Numbered from the stretch's first letter, positions 15,497 through 25,697 are shown. The stretch is 64,000 nt of DNA from an uncultured Alistipes sp. (GCA_944321965.1 CALUNH010000004.1:48810-112809); one strand, 5' to 3'. A program made the numbers and translations. The notes: generated by a model not told the origin, from the letters alone.

Positions 15497-17989
15497 ATGA
15501 TCTATCCAGCCACTTTCGAGCAGAAAATCGGGTTCGACCGCCTGCGGGAACAGGTTGCCGAACGTTGTACGATGCAGGCCGCCCGCGAACGGATTGCCGC
15601 GGAGGGCTTTTCGACCTCCCCGCGTGAGATCGAGCGCCGCCTGGCCCTGGCCGACGAAATGCGTCTGGTGCTCGAAATGGAGCGCGACTTCCCCGGCGGG
15701 GAGTATCCCGATGTCGATCAGCTTGTCGCCAAACTGCGCGTCGAGGGTTCGTTCCTCGACGTGGAGGAGGTCGTCACCCTCGGCCGTGCCCTCACGACGA
15801 TCGGCGGCATCGTGTCGTTCATCCTGAACCGTGCGGAGCGTTACCCGACGCTCCATGCCCGCACGCGGGGCGTGGAGGCATTCCCGGAGATCGTGCGGCG
15901 CATCGAGGCGATCGTCGACCGTTTCGGCAATGTGAAGGACAACGCTTCTCCGGCACTGCAGGAGATCCGCCGGGCGATCCGCGAGCGCGAGGGACAGGCC
16001 GCCAAGCGGCTGCAGGCCGTGCTGGCCGCCGCCAAGGGGGCGGGGATCGTCGAGAGCGACGCCCAGATCTCGATCCGCGACGGACGGGCCGTGATCCCGG
16101 TTTCGGCCTCGAACAAACGCAAGCTCAACGGCTTCATCCACGACGAATCGGCCACCGGAAAGACCTTCTACGTCGAACCGGTCGAGGTGGTGGAGATCAA
16201 CAACGAACTGCGTGAGCTGGAATATGCCGAGCGGCGCGAGATCGTGCGCATCCTCACGGAGTTCACCGAAGGGATCCGTCCCGATGCGGAACTGATCGCC
16301 GCGTCGGGCGACTACCTGGCCGAGATGGACATGCTGCGCGCCAAGGGGCGCTGGGCCTCGGAGAACGGATGCGTGAGGCCGATCCTCTCGACCGACGACC
16401 GGCTGGTGCTCAAAAACGCCCGCCACCCGCTGCTGCAGCAGACCCTGCGGGCCGCCGGGCGCGAGATCGTCCCGCTCGACCTGCAGCTGGACCGCCGCAA
16501 GCACATCCTCGTCATTTCGGGTCCCAATGCCGGCGGGAAATCCGTCTGCCTGAAGACCACCGGCATCGTCCAGTACATGTTCCAGTGCGGGTTCCCGGTC
16601 CCGGCGTCGGAGATCTCCGAGCTGCCCGTCTTCGAGAGCCTCTGCATCGACATCGGCGACGAGCAGTCGATCGACAACGACCTCTCGACCTACTCCTCCC
16701 ACCTGCTCAACATGAAGCACATGCTGGCCGGGGCTTCGCCGCGGACCCTGGTGCTGATCGACGAATTCGGGTCGGGCACCGAGCCGATCATCGGTGGAGC
16801 GATTGCCGAGGCGATTCTCGAACGCCTGCTGGAGAAGGAGTGCTACGGCGTCATCACGACCCACTACGCCAATATCAAATACTATGCGTCGAATACGGAG
16901 GGGATTGCCAATGGTGCGATGATGTTCGACGTGCAGAACATCCGGCCGCTCTTCAAACTGGAGACGGGCAAGCCGGGCAGTTCGTTTGCCGTGGAGATTG
17001 CCCGCAAGATCGGACTCCCGGAGGAGATCATCCGCCGGGCCAGCGAGAAAGCCGGGTCGGACCATATCAATATCGAGAAGCAGCTGCGCGAGATCGCCCG
17101 CGACAAGCACTACTGGGAGCAGAAGCGTGACCGCATCCGGCTGACGGACCGTAAGGTCGAGGAACTGGAGCAGACCTACGCGGAGCAGCTGTCGAAGATC
17201 CGCGCCGAGCGTCAGGAGATCCTCAGGCGGGCCAAGGAGGAGGCGCAGCAGCTCATAGCCGACGCCAACCGCCAGATCGAGAATACGATCAAGACGATCC
17301 GCGAGGCGCAGGCCGAGAAGGAGTTGACGCGACTGGCCCGCCGCGAACTGGACGACTTCCGCGAGACGGTCGGGAAGGAGGATACGTCGGAGCGCGACGA
17401 GCAGGTGGCCCGCGAGATGGAGCGCATCGAGCGGCGGCGCCAGCGGCGGGCCGAGCGGCGTGAACGTCAGGGCGAGAAGGGCCCGGAGAAGTCGGCGGCG
17501 GAGCCCGAAAAACCGCGTGAGGTGGAGGTCGGGTCGAAGGTCCGCATGGCCGGGCAGGCGATGGTCGGCGTGGTGCAGTCGGTGAAGGGCAAGCGGGCGC
17601 AGGTGGCCTTCGGGCAGATCCTCACGACGGTCGACAAGTCCTCGCTGACGGTCGTCTCGAACAACGAATACCGCGAGGCCACGCGCCCGACAACGGCCCG
17701 CACGGTCGTATCGGTCGACATCTCGTCGCGCAAGCTCAACTTCAAGGACCACATCGACGTGCGCGGAATGCGCGCGGCGGAGGCCCTGGAGGCGGTGCAG
17801 GACCTGGTGGACGACGCCCTGATGGTGGGGGTCGGATCGGTGACGATCCTCCACGGAAAGGGCACCGGAGCCTTGAAGGAGGAGATCCGCCGCTACCTCA
17901 GGACCGTTCCCGAGGTGGTCTCGGCCGTCGACGAACACGCCGACCGCGGCGGCGCAGGCATCACCATCGTGACGTTCGATCTCTCGTAA
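15497..17989 (+). CDS. mutS2: MutS2 endonuclease/ATPase
   Basis: An 830-residue MutS2 protein of normal length. MutS-type ATPase motifs are present: Walker A GPNAGGKS near residue 341, and the Walker B/signature segment LIDEFGSGTEP near residue 420. A coiled-coil arm with KVEELEQTYAEQLSKIRAE follows, and the C-terminal Smr domain begins near residue 754 (DVRGMRAAEALE and LHGKGTGAL). MutS2 does not act in mismatch repair; it is tied to suppression of recombination and, in some bacteria, rescue of collided ribosomes. The start at 15497 was chosen because the frame further upstream reads through the terminator. Confidence 0.95.
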   Translation: MIYPATFEQKIGFDRLREQVAERCTMQAARERIAAEGFSTSPREIERRLALADEMRLVLEMERDFPGGEYPDVDQLVAKLRVEGSFLDVEEVVTLGRALTTIGGIVSFILNRAERYPTLHARTRGVEAFPEIVRRIEAIVDRFGNVKDNASPALQEIRRAIREREGQAAKRLQAVLAAAKGAGIVESDAQISIRDGRAVIPVSASNKRKLNGFIHDESATGKTFYVEPVEVVEINNELRELEYAERREIVRILTEFTEGIRPDAELIAASGDYLAEMDMLRAKGRWASENGCVRPILSTDDRLVLKNARHPLLQQTLRAAGREIVPLDLQLDRRKHILVISGPNAGGKSVCLKTTGIVQYMFQCGFPVPASEISELPVFESLCIDIGDEQSIDNDLSTYSSHLLNMKHMLAGASPRTLVLIDEFGSGTEPIIGGAIAEAILERLLEKECYGVITTHYANIKYYASNTEGIANGAMMFDVQNIRPLFKLETGKPGSSFAVEIARKIGLPEEIIRRASEKAGSDHINIEKQLREIARDKHYWEQKRDRIRLTDRKVEELEQTYAEQLSKIRAERQEILRRAKEEAQQLIADANRQIENTIKTIREAQAEKELTRLARRELDDFRETVGKEDTSERDEQVAREMERIERRRQRRAERRERQGEKGPEKSAAEPEKPREVEVGSKVRMAGQAMVGVVQSVKGKRAQVAFGQILTTVDKSSLTVVSNNEYREATRPTTARTVVSVDISSRKLNFKDHIDVRGMRAAEALEAVQDLVDDALMVGVGSVTILHGKGTGALKEEIRRYLRTVPEVVSAVDEHADRGGAGITIVTFDLS

Positions 17990-18081
17990 TGGCGTGTGAA
18001 TTCGGAAAGATCCGGACTCCCGGCAGGATTGGAAAAGCCCCGGGAAAGGCCGGACTGATGCTATAAAAGTTGCGGAAAAAG

Positions 18082-20451
18082 ATGAACTACAAACTTTCGC
18101 AGATCGCGGCCGTTGTCGGCGGCCGTTTCTCGGGCGAGGACCGTGACGTGCGGTCGGTCGTGACGGACAGCCGTTCGCTTTCGTGCGAACTGGGCTGCAA
18201 TCCGGTGTTCGTCGCCATGTGCGGGGCCAACCACGACTCCCACCGCTTCCTCTCCGAGATGTATGCCCGGGGCGTGCGGGCCTTTCTGGTCGAGCACCCC
18301 GTCGAGGAGCTGCCCGGGTGCGGCTATGTGGTCGTGAAGAACGCCATCGCGGCGCTGCAGAGCCTGGCGGCCTATCACCGCGCCCATTTCAAGGGAACCG
18401 TCGTCGGAATCACCGGCTCGAACGGAAAGACCGTCATCAAGGAGTGGATTGCCGAGGAGCTGCCCGCCGGGATGAAGTGCTACCGCTCGCCCAAGAGCTA
18501 CAATTCGCAGCTGGGCGTGCCGTTGTCGGTGCTGATGATCGAGGGCGACGAACAGCTGGCCCTGATCGAGGCCGGAATCTCGAAACCCGGCGAAATGGAG
18601 CGCCTCGAACGCATCATCCGCCCCGACGTGGTGGTCTTCACCTCGATCGGCGACGCCCATCAGGAGAATTTCCTCAATCTCGAACAGAAGTGTCTCGAAA
18701 AGATGGTCCTGGCCCACCGCGCCCGGGTGATCATTTACCACAGCCACTACGAACCCCTCGGGCGCCTGATCGCCTCGCGCTTCGCCGAACGGAAACTCTT
18801 CGATGCGGCCGCAGCCCCGCAACTCCCCGAGGCGGTGATCGGCAACGAGGCCTCGCGCCGCAATGCCCAGATCGTCGAGGCCTTCTGCTCGGCGATGGGA
18901 TTCCCGGCCCCGTCGTTCTCCGCGGCCCCGCAGGTCGCCATGCGCCTCGAAGTCAAGGACGGAATCAACGACTCGGTGCTCATCAACGACGCCTACAACC
19001 TCGACCTCAATTCGCTGGCCCTCGCGCTCGACTACCTGCACACCGTGGCCCTGACGCGCCGCCGCACGCTCGTCCTGTCGGACATCGCCCAGAGCGGCCT
19101 CTCGGACGACGAACTCTACGGGCGCGTGGCCGGAATGGTTGCCCGGGCCGGAGTCGACACCTTCGTGGGGATCGGCCCCAAACTGAAACGCTATGCCGCG
19201 TTGTTCGACTGCGACAAGGTCTTCTACGCCTCGACCGACGAGTGCATCGCCCGCATCGGACGCCGCGTCGTGGCCGGGCGTGCCGTGCTGCTGAAGGGTG
19301 CCCGCGACTTCCGCTTCGAGAAGCTGGCCCACGCCCTTTCGCACAAGAGCCATACCACCGTGCTGGAGGTCGATCTCGACGCCATGACGCACAATCTCAA
19401 CTATTTCCGTTCGAAACTCGATTTCCGAACGAAACTCGTGGCCATGGTCAAGGCCGGGTCCTACGGGGCGGGGGATTTCGAGGTGGCGCAGATGCTCCAG
19501 CACCAGCGGGTCGACTACCTGGCCGTGGCCTTTGCCGACGAGGGCGTCCTGCTGCGCGAACGCGGCATCACGATGCCCGTCGTGGTGCTGAATGCCGACG
19601 CCGACAGCTTCGACCAGATGATCGCCAACCGTCTGGAGCCCGAAATCTACAGCTTCCGGTCGCTCGACGACTTCGCCCGGGCCGTGAACCACGCCGGGGA
19701 GATCCGCTATCCGATTCACGTCAAGCTGGATACCGGAATGCACCGGCTGGGATTCATGGAGGGGGAGATCGGGCGGCTGTGCGACGTGCTGAAGGAGCTC
19801 CCGGCCGTGAAGGTCGCCTCGGTCTTCTCGCACCTGAACTGCGCCGACATGCCCGAAGAGGATGCCTACACGCGGGCGCAGATCGACCGCTTCGACCGCA
19901 TGAGCACGCAGCTCGTCGAGGCGCTGCCCTACGCCGTCATCCGCCATACGGCCAACTCGGCGGCCATCGAACGCTTCCCCGAGGCGCAGTTCGACATGTG
20001 CCGTCTCGGGCTGGGGCTCTACGGCTTCGGGTGGCAGCACAATCCGGCGCTGTGGCCCGTCTCGGCGCTGAAGACCCGCATCGTGCAGATCAAACACCTC
20101 GAAGCGGGTGATGCGGTCGGATACGGCCGCGCCGGGAGGTTGACCCGTCCGACCGTCACCGCTACGGTCCCGATCGGCTATGCCGACGGTCTGGACCGCC
20201 ACCTCGGGTGCGGGCGCTGGTCGATGCTCGTTGCCGGTCAGCCGGCCCCGATCGTCGGGCGGGTCTGCATGGACAGCTGCATGATCGACATTACGGATAT
20301 TCCGGGCGTGGAGGAGGGCGACGAGGCCGTCGTCTTCTCGGCCACCCCGGGCAACGACCTCGAAACCATGGCCGACGTGCTGGGAACGATCCCCTACGAG
20401 ATCATGACCTCCATATCGGGCCGTGTCAAACGCATCTATCTCAAGGAGTAA
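18082..20451 (+). CDS. Bifunctional MurF ligase / alanine racemase
   Basis: A 789-residue fusion of two peptidoglycan precursor enzymes. Residues 1 to about 425 are MurF-like (UDP-MurNAc-tripeptide:D-Ala-D-Ala ligase), with the ATP-binding loop GITGSNGKT near residue 110. Residues about 427-789 are alanine racemase, with the pyridoxal phosphate lysine in AMVKAGSYGAG near residue 456 and the RVCMDSCMID segment near 726. It makes D-alanine and its dipeptide ligation product in one polypeptide. The fusion is characteristic of Bacteroidetes. The ATG at 18082 is preferred over a TTG four codons upstream. The next gene starts immediately after its stop. Confidence 0.94.
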   Translation: MNYKLSQIAAVVGGRFSGEDRDVRSVVTDSRSLSCELGCNPVFVAMCGANHDSHRFLSEMYARGVRAFLVEHPVEELPGCGYVVVKNAIAALQSLAAYHRAHFKGTVVGITGSNGKTVIKEWIAEELPAGMKCYRSPKSYNSQLGVPLSVLMIEGDEQLALIEAGISKPGEMERLERIIRPDVVVFTSIGDAHQENFLNLEQKCLEKMVLAHRARVIIYHSHYEPLGRLIASRFAERKLFDAAAAPQLPEAVIGNEASRRNAQIVEAFCSAMGFPAPSFSAAPQVAMRLEVKDGINDSVLINDAYNLDLNSLALALDYLHTVALTRRRTLVLSDIAQSGLSDDELYGRVAGMVARAGVDTFVGIGPKLKRYAALFDCDKVFYASTDECIARIGRRVVAGRAVLLKGARDFRFEKLAHALSHKSHTTVLEVDLDAMTHNLNYFRSKLDFRTKLVAMVKAGSYGAGDFEVAQMLQHQRVDYLAVAFADEGVLLRERGITMPVVVLNADADSFDQMIANRLEPEIYSFRSLDDFARAVNHAGEIRYPIHVKLDTGMHRLGFMEGEIGRLCDVLKELPAVKVASVFSHLNCADMPEEDAYTRAQIDRFDRMSTQLVEALPYAVIRHTANSAAIERFPEAQFDMCRLGLGLYGFGWQHNPALWPVSALKTRIVQIKHLEAGDAVGYGRAGRLTRPTVTATVPIGYADGLDRHLGCGRWSMLVAGQPAPIVGRVCMDSCMIDITDIPGVEEGDEAVVFSATPGNDLETMADVLGTIPYEIMTSISGRVKRIYLKE

Positions 20452-21165
20452 ATGGCTTACGGAACCCTCTATCTGATCCCGTGCCCGATTTCGGACGAAA
20501 CGGCGCCCTGGGATGTGCTGCCTGCCGCCAACCGCGCGGTGATGGACGCGCTGGACTACTTCATCGTCGAGAATACCCGCACGGCCCGGCGGTTTCTCTC
20601 AAAAGCGGGCGTCGCACGGCCGATCGACACGCTGGAATTCCGCGAACTGAATGAACATACGGTCGCCGGACGCGAAGTCGAGGAACTGGTGGCTCCGATT
20701 CTGGCGGGACGCTCGGCCGGGGTGATCTCCGAAGCCGGGGTGCCGGGTGTGGCCGATCCGGGGGCGCTGGTCGTCGAGGCCTGTCACCGCCACGGAGTCC
20801 GTGTGGTGCCGCTCGTCGGGCCCTCGTCGATTATCCTCGCGCTGATGGCCTCGGGGCTGAACGGGCAGTCGTTCGCCTTCAACGGCTACCTGCCCGTCAA
20901 GCCGCCCGAGCGGGCCAAGGCCATCCGTTTCTTCGAGCGGCGGGCCCGCAGCGAAGGGCAGTCGCAACTCTTCATCGAGGCGCCCTACCGCAATGCGAAA
21001 CTCCTGGAGCAGCTCCTGCAGACGCTGGCGCCCGAAACGCGCCTGACGGTGGCTGCGGACCTCACGGCCCCCGCGGAGCGGGTCGAAACCCGGACGGTGG
21101 GGGAGTGGCGCCGGATGTCGCTGCCCGAACTGAACAAACGCCCGGCTATTTTCATTATCGGATAG
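20452..21165 (+). CDS. RsmI-like SAM-dependent methyltransferase (tetrapyrrole methylase fold)
   Basis: This 237-residue protein resembles the RsmI family, which 2'-O-methylates C1402 of 16S rRNA. Family marks are GTLYLIPCPI at the start, DYFIVENTRTARRFL, and the SAM-site segment GVISEAGVPGVADPGA with GPSSIILALMASG. It lacks the longer C-terminal part of full RsmI and corresponds to the shorter paralogue frequent in Bacteroidetes, so the exact RNA target is uncertain. The start codon directly abuts the murF-alr stop, implying translational coupling. Confidence 0.85.
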   Translation: MAYGTLYLIPCPISDETAPWDVLPAANRAVMDALDYFIVENTRTARRFLSKAGVARPIDTLEFRELNEHTVAGREVEELVAPILAGRSAGVISEAGVPGVADPGALVVEACHRHGVRVVPLVGPSSIILALMASGLNGQSFAFNGYLPVKPPERAKAIRFFERRARSEGQSQLFIEAPYRNAKLLEQLLQTLAPETRLTVAADLTAPAERVETRTVGEWRRMSLPELNKRPAIFIIG

Positions 21166-21220
21166 CGTTGGTATGCAATTTGTGCGAAAGATCCTTCGGA
21201 AACTGAAAAAAATACCAGAT

Positions 21221-21847
21221 ATGAAAAAGGAAAAGGTTTATAATGAGGCTGTTAAGGAGGACGAAAAACAGACCTCGGAAGGCGGGAATCCTTCGGGAGG
21301 AGCAGCCTCCGATGCCAATGTGTCAGATGCTGCGGCGGAAGAGTCTGCCAAAATGGCAGATGACAACGCCGGGAACAGCGAGGACGCGGAACACTCCGAA
21401 GCGGTGGCACAGGCCGTAGAGGCGGCCGTGGCCGAGTGGAAGGACAAGTTCCTGCGCCTGCAGGCCGAATTCGACAACTACCGCAAACGCACGCTCAAGG
21501 AGAAGATGGATCTCGTGCAGACCGGCGGCCGCGACGTCCTGCTGGCGATGCTTCCGGTGCGCGACGACGTGCAGCGTGCCGTGGCGGCCATGGAGAAGAG
21601 CGACGACGTGGAGGCCCTGCGGCAGGGCGTGCAGCTCATCTCGCAGAAGTTCACCGAGGCGCTGCGCCAGAAGGGCGTTGTCGAAATGGATCTGAAAGAG
21701 AAGGAGTTCGATGCCGACATCGCGGAGGCGGTAGCCAAATTCGCGGTCGGCGAGGAGATGAAGGGCAGGGTTATCGATGTCGTTCAGACGGGTTACATGC
21801 TCGGCGACAAGGTGCTGCGCTTCGCTAAGGTTGTCGTAGGAGAGTAA
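21221..21847 (+). CDS. grpE: Nucleotide exchange factor GrpE
   Basis: A 208-residue GrpE, the exchange factor of DnaK. An acidic, disordered N-terminal part is followed by a long helix and the conserved core [18 protein letters not shown] and the VGYM-like beta segment ([20 protein letters not shown]). The ATG at 21221 is preferred; an in-frame ATG at 21173 would add 16 basic residues. dnaJ follows after 4 nt, the usual arrangement. Confidence 0.93.
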   Translation: MKKEKVYNEAVKEDEKQTSEGGNPSGGAASDANVSDAAAEESAKMADDNAGNSEDAEHSEAVAQAVEAAVAEWKDKFLRLQAEFDNYRKRTLKEKMDLVQTGGRDVLLAMLPVRDDVQRAVAAMEKSDDVEALRQGVQLISQKFTEALRQKGVVEMDLKEKEFDADIAEAVAKFAVGEEMKGRVIDVVQTGYMLGDKVLRFAKVVVGE

Positions 21848-21851
21848 GGCC

Positions 21852-23018
21852 ATGGCAGAAAAGAGAGATTATTACGAAGTGCTCGGCGTCGAGCGAAATG
21901 CCAACGCCGACGAGATCAAGAAGGCCTACCGAAAGGCCGCGATCAAATACCACCCGGACAAAAACCCCGGGGACAAGGAGGCCGAAGAGAAGTTCAAGGA
22001 GGCCGCCGAAGCCTATGACGTGCTGTCGAATCCCGACAAGCGGGCCCGTTACGACCAGTTCGGACACGCCGGAATGAGCGGCGCGGCAGGCGGCGGTGCC
22101 GGAGGCTTCGGAGGTTTCAGCGGCGGGGGATTCTCCATGGAGGACATCTTCTCGCAGTTCGGCGATATCTTCGGCGGACACTTCGGCGGCGGATTCCGCT
22201 CGTCGGGAGGCGGCTCGCGCCGCGTCAACCGCGGGTCGGACATCCGTGTGCGGGTTCGGCTGACGCTTGCCGAGATCGCCTCGGGCGTCACCAAGAAACT
22301 CAAGATCAACAAGACCGTGGCGTGCGACAAGTGCGGCGGCTCGGGTGCCAAGGATGCAAACTCCTATGCAACCTGCTCGACCTGCAACGGAACGGGATAC
22401 GTTACGCGCGTGGAAAACACCTTCTTCGGAAGGATGCAGACTCAGGGCGTCTGCCCGACGTGCGGCGGCACGGGCAAGGTGATCACGGCGACGTGCGACA
22501 AGTGCAAGGGCGAAGGAACGCTGCGCGGCCAGGAGGTCGTCGAGATCCAGATCCCGGCCGGTGTGGGCGAGGGGATGGTCCTCACGGTCACCGGCAAGGG
22601 CAATGCGGCCCGTCAGGGCGGCGTGAACGGCGACCTGCAGGTCGTCATCGAGGAGGAACCCAATCCGGAACTGGTCCGCGACGGCAACGACCTGATCCAC
22701 AACCTGAACATCACCGTAACGACGGCCCTGCTGGGCGGTACGGTGGAGGTCCCGACCGTGGACGGACGCGCCAAGATCAAGATCGCCCCGGGAACCCATG
22801 CCGGCAAGGTGCTGCGCCTGGGCGGCAAGGGACTGCCCGACGTGAACGGATACGGACGCGGCGACGAACTGGTTGTCGTGGACATCACGATCCCGGCGAA
22901 ACTCACCTCCGAAGAGAAGCGTCTGGTCGAACAGCTGGCGGCCCAGCCCTCGTTCCAGCGGGCCGAGTCGGTCAAGAACCAGAACATCTTCGAACGCATG
23001 AAGAGTTTCTTCCGGTAG
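21852..23018 (+). CDS. dnaJ: Chaperone DnaJ
   Basis: A 388-residue type I DnaJ. The J domain at residues 1-70 carries the HPD motif ([10 protein letters not shown]). A Gly/Phe-rich linker follows ([12 protein letters not shown]). The zinc-finger region has four CxxCxGxG repeats ([32 protein letters not shown]) and the C-terminal substrate-binding domain is complete. It stimulates DnaK and delivers unfolded clients. It is in an operon with grpE, and a hairpin lies 85 nt after the stop. Confidence 0.97.
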   Translation: MAEKRDYYEVLGVERNANADEIKKAYRKAAIKYHPDKNPGDKEAEEKFKEAAEAYDVLSNPDKRARYDQFGHAGMSGAAGGGAGGFGGFSGGGFSMEDIFSQFGDIFGGHFGGGFRSSGGGSRRVNRGSDIRVRVRLTLAEIASGVTKKLKINKTVACDKCGGSGAKDANSYATCSTCNGTGYVTRVENTFFGRMQTQGVCPTCGGTGKVITATCDKCKGEGTLRGQEVVEIQIPAGVGEGMVLTVTGKGNAARQGGVNGDLQVVIEEEPNPELVRDGNDLIHNLNITVTTALLGGTVEVPTVDGRAKIKIAPGTHAGKVLRLGGKGLPDVNGYGRGDELVVVDITIPAKLTSEEKRLVEQLAAQPSFQRAESVKNQNIFERMKSFFR

Positions 23019-23103
23019 TCGTGCCGGACGGCGAGCCGAATGATCCGCAGTCGGCCCTCTCGGAACCGCTTCCGGGGGTGTTGCGGACCCGGCGTCACGA
23101 AAA

Positions 23104-23121
23104 CCCCTCCTTCGGGAGGGG
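23104..23121 (+). terminator. Hairpin after dnaJ
   Basis: CCCCTCC and GGAGGGG pair around TTCG. Only a few T residues follow, so termination strength is uncertain. Confidence 0.55.
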
Positions 23122-23172
23122 CTTGTCGTATCGTCATGGCCGCCTTTTCAGCCCGGAAATACAATAATTTGC

Positions 23173-23190
23173 AAAGATATTCGTATCTTT
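23173..23190. promoter_or_regulatory. Inverted repeat carrying a -7-like box ahead of the mutL operon
   Basis: AAAGATA and TATCTTT are perfect 7-bp arms around TTCG. On the plus strand TATCTTTA at 23184-23191 resembles TAnnTTTG and lies 22 nt before the start at 23213; on the minus strand the mirror sequence reads TATCTTTG. Confidence 0.45.
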
Positions 23191-23212
23191 ACCGAAAAAG
23201 AGGACAACGATC

Positions 23213-23626
23213 ATGTTTACCCCGTTCAAAAGACACGCGAACAAGTTCAACTATATCCCGCGTTACTACGACCCCGAAAAGGAGGCGCGCGAACAGCGCC
23301 GCGCCGAGCTGCGCGGTGAACGCGCCGAAGATGCGGACCGCGAGTACACCCCCGGACAATACATCCGGACCCAGCGCGAAGCGCGTGCGGCGCGGCGTGC
23401 CGGAACCGAAGAGCGGGGACGGATGCGGGTTTTCAAGATCGCCGGAGCAGCGGTGCTGATGCTGCTGTTCATCTACCTGCTCTATCCGAAACTGGCCAAC
23501 TGGGTGCTGCAGCTGCAGCAGGCCCCGCGGCGTCCGGTTCCGGCCGTGCAGGCCGAAGGGGAGTTCAACCCCTATGCGCCGATCGTCGTTGTCCCGAACG
23601 ATTACCAGGAGGAACAGGAGAAGTAA
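23213..23626 (+). CDS. Small single-pass membrane protein of unknown function
   Basis: A 137-residue protein that I do not recognise as a named family. The first 75 residues are highly charged with many Arg and Glu (EKEAREQRRAELRGERAE), followed by one transmembrane helix (IAGAAVLMLLFIYLLYPKL) and a short Pro-rich tail ending NDYQEEQEK. The likely topology is a cytoplasmic basic domain and a short periplasmic tail. Its stop codon directly abuts the mutL start, so it is co-translated with mutL. Confidence 0.8.
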   Translation: MFTPFKRHANKFNYIPRYYDPEKEAREQRRAELRGERAEDADREYTPGQYIRTQREARAARRAGTEERGRMRVFKIAGAAVLMLLFIYLLYPKLANWVLQLQQAPRRPVPAVQAEGEFNPYAPIVVVPNDYQEEQEK

Positions 23627-25681
23627 ATGGCAGACAAGATCAGACTCTTACCCGAAGTCGTCGCCAACCAGATCGCGGCCGGAGAGGTGGTCAACCGCCC
23701 GGCCTCGGTGGTGAAGGAGATGATGGAGAATGCGCTCGATGCGGGCGCCCGCTCGGTGAAGGTCAACTTCCGCGACGGAGGCAAGGATCTCATCCAGATC
23801 GTCGACGACGGTTGCGGCATGTCGCCCATCGACGCCCGCATGGCCTTCGACCGCCACGCCACGAGCAAGATCGGCGCCGTGGAGGATATCTATGCGCTGC
23901 ATACGTTCGGATTCCGCGGGGAGGCGCTGGCTTCGATCGCCGCCGTGGCGCAGGTCGAACTGCGCACCCGACAGGAGGGCGACGAGGTGGGTACGCAGAC
24001 CGAAATCAACGGCGGACAGTTCGCCGGACAGACTCCGGTGATGTGTCCCGTGGGATCGCAGTTCTTCGTGCGCAACCTCTTCTACAACGTCCCGGCCCGG
24101 CGCCGCTTCCTCGACAAGAGCACCACGTCGGCCTCGCAGATCCGCACGGAGTTCCAGCGCATCGCCCTCTGCTACCCGCAGGTGGCCTTCGAACTCTATG
24201 CCAACGACGCCCCGGTCTACAACCTGCAGCCCGCCTCGCTGGCCGGGCGGATTGTCGACGTGGTGGGGCGGCACATCAAGCAGAATCTGCTGGAGGTCGA
24301 GGCCGACACCTCGATCGCACGCCTCGACGGATTCATCGGGCGTCCGGCCGCGGCCAAAAAACGCAATACCGAACAGTATCTCTTCGTCAACGGCCGCTTC
24401 TTCAAGAGTTCGTACCTCACGAGCGCCATCCTGAAAGCCTACGAAAAACTGATTCCGGGGAGCTGCCAGCCCTCCTATTTCCTCTATCTGACGATCGATC
24501 CGGCGCGTATCGACGTGAATGTCCATCCGCAGAAGACCGAGGTCCGGTTCGCCGACGAGGAGGCCGTATGGCAGATCGTCAACGCTGCCGTGCGCGAAAC
24601 GCTGGCCAAGACCGGAGCGGTTCCGATGATGGATTTCGACCGCGAAGGGGCGCTGGAGATTCCCGTCCTGCAGAAAGGCGTGGTCTACAGCGAGCCTGCG
24701 GCGATGTCGAACAGCGACTACAACCCCTTCCGCGAGGAGTACATCGACCCCTCGGCTCCGGATCCGAATGTCGATTTTACGGGTTTCGATGTCCCCTTCA
24801 GTGATGCGGATGCGGCAGCGGGAGCTGGCGGAACCGCCGCAGCAGGACGATCGCCGATGGGGGCGGGAACTTCGGGAGCGTCCGGCCCCCGGGGCGCGGG
24901 AGCCCGGATTCCTTCGTTCCTGCGCGGCGGCGTGCTCGCCTCCTCCGAGTCCGACGAATTCGAGGATTTCGAGTCGGGACGCGATTTCGCGGGAAATTCG
25001 CTTCCGGACGGCGGCCCCGGAACCTCTTCCGCAGACGGCGGATTCGGGGAGAGCTCGCTCGACTTCATCCCCTCGTCGGTCACTCCCGAACAGCAGCGGC
25101 TGGATATCGCCTCACAACCCGAATTCACCGATCCGCTGCCGCTGCCGGGCGGCTGTCTTGTCGCACTGTTGAACGGTCGGCTCGTGGTGGTCGACGTGCG
25201 CCGGGCCCGTGAGCGCGTCCTTTACGAGGAGTATCTCCGGATGCTGGGCCACGGTTCGGCCGTCAGCCAGCAGCTGCTCTTCCCCGAACGGCTGCTCCTC
25301 TCGGGCGACGAATACGCCCTGCTGGAGGAACATGCCGTGGAGTTCGCCGCCCTGGGCTTCGACCTCGATCTCTGCGGCGCAGGGGCCGTGGAGGTCAAGG
25401 GTATCCCGGCCGACCTGCCCGCCGATTCGATGGACCAACTGCTGTTCGATCTGCTGCAGGCCTTTGCGACGCCCGTGTCGCTGGACGACGTGCGCCGCGA
25501 GAAGATCGCCGCGGTGATGGCCCTCTCGGGTGCGAAATGCGGCGTGCGGAACCTCTCGCGCGAGGAGGCCGCAGCACTGCTCGACCGCCTGGCCCGGACG
25601 GGCAACGTGAGCTTCACACCCTCGGGCAAAACCATCCTCGCCGAAATTACCCCGGAAGATTTGCGCGCCAAATTGGGGTAA
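23627..25681 (+). CDS. mutL: DNA mismatch repair protein MutL
   Basis: A 684-residue MutL. The GHKL ATPase domain shows ENALDAGA, DDGCGM, and HATSKI with GFRGEALASIA. The transducer domain continues to about residue 330 (VHPQKTEVRF). A Ser/Gly/Ala-rich linker of about 120 residues precedes the C-terminal dimerisation domain (QQLLFPERLLLSGDEYALLEEH). The endonuclease motif DQHAxxERxxYE is not visible where family members with nuclease activity have it; the corresponding segment reads DVRRARERVLYEEY, so nicking activity is doubtful. MutL couples MutS recognition to strand removal. Confidence 0.95.
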   Translation: MADKIRLLPEVVANQIAAGEVVNRPASVVKEMMENALDAGARSVKVNFRDGGKDLIQIVDDGCGMSPIDARMAFDRHATSKIGAVEDIYALHTFGFRGEALASIAAVAQVELRTRQEGDEVGTQTEINGGQFAGQTPVMCPVGSQFFVRNLFYNVPARRRFLDKSTTSASQIRTEFQRIALCYPQVAFELYANDAPVYNLQPASLAGRIVDVVGRHIKQNLLEVEADTSIARLDGFIGRPAAAKKRNTEQYLFVNGRFFKSSYLTSAILKAYEKLIPGSCQPSYFLYLTIDPARIDVNVHPQKTEVRFADEEAVWQIVNAAVRETLAKTGAVPMMDFDREGALEIPVLQKGVVYSEPAAMSNSDYNPFREEYIDPSAPDPNVDFTGFDVPFSDADAAAGAGGTAAAGRSPMGAGTSGASGPRGAGARIPSFLRGGVLASSESDEFEDFESGRDFAGNSLPDGGPGTSSADGGFGESSLDFIPSSVTPEQQRLDIASQPEFTDPLPLPGGCLVALLNGRLVVVDVRRARERVLYEEYLRMLGHGSAVSQQLLFPERLLLSGDEYALLEEHAVEFAALGFDLDLCGAGAVEVKGIPADLPADSMDQLLFDLLQAFATPVSLDDVRREKIAAVMALSGAKCGVRNLSREEAAALLDRLARTGNVSFTPSGKTILAEITPEDLRAKLG

Positions 25682-25697
25682 TCCGGCGGAAAAAAGT

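Noticed and set aside
13108-15498. 796-codon minus-strand frame opposite the amidase and MCE genes.
   Set aside because: A shadow frame: the plus strand encodes intact conserved proteins, and the antisense product has no recognisable domain.
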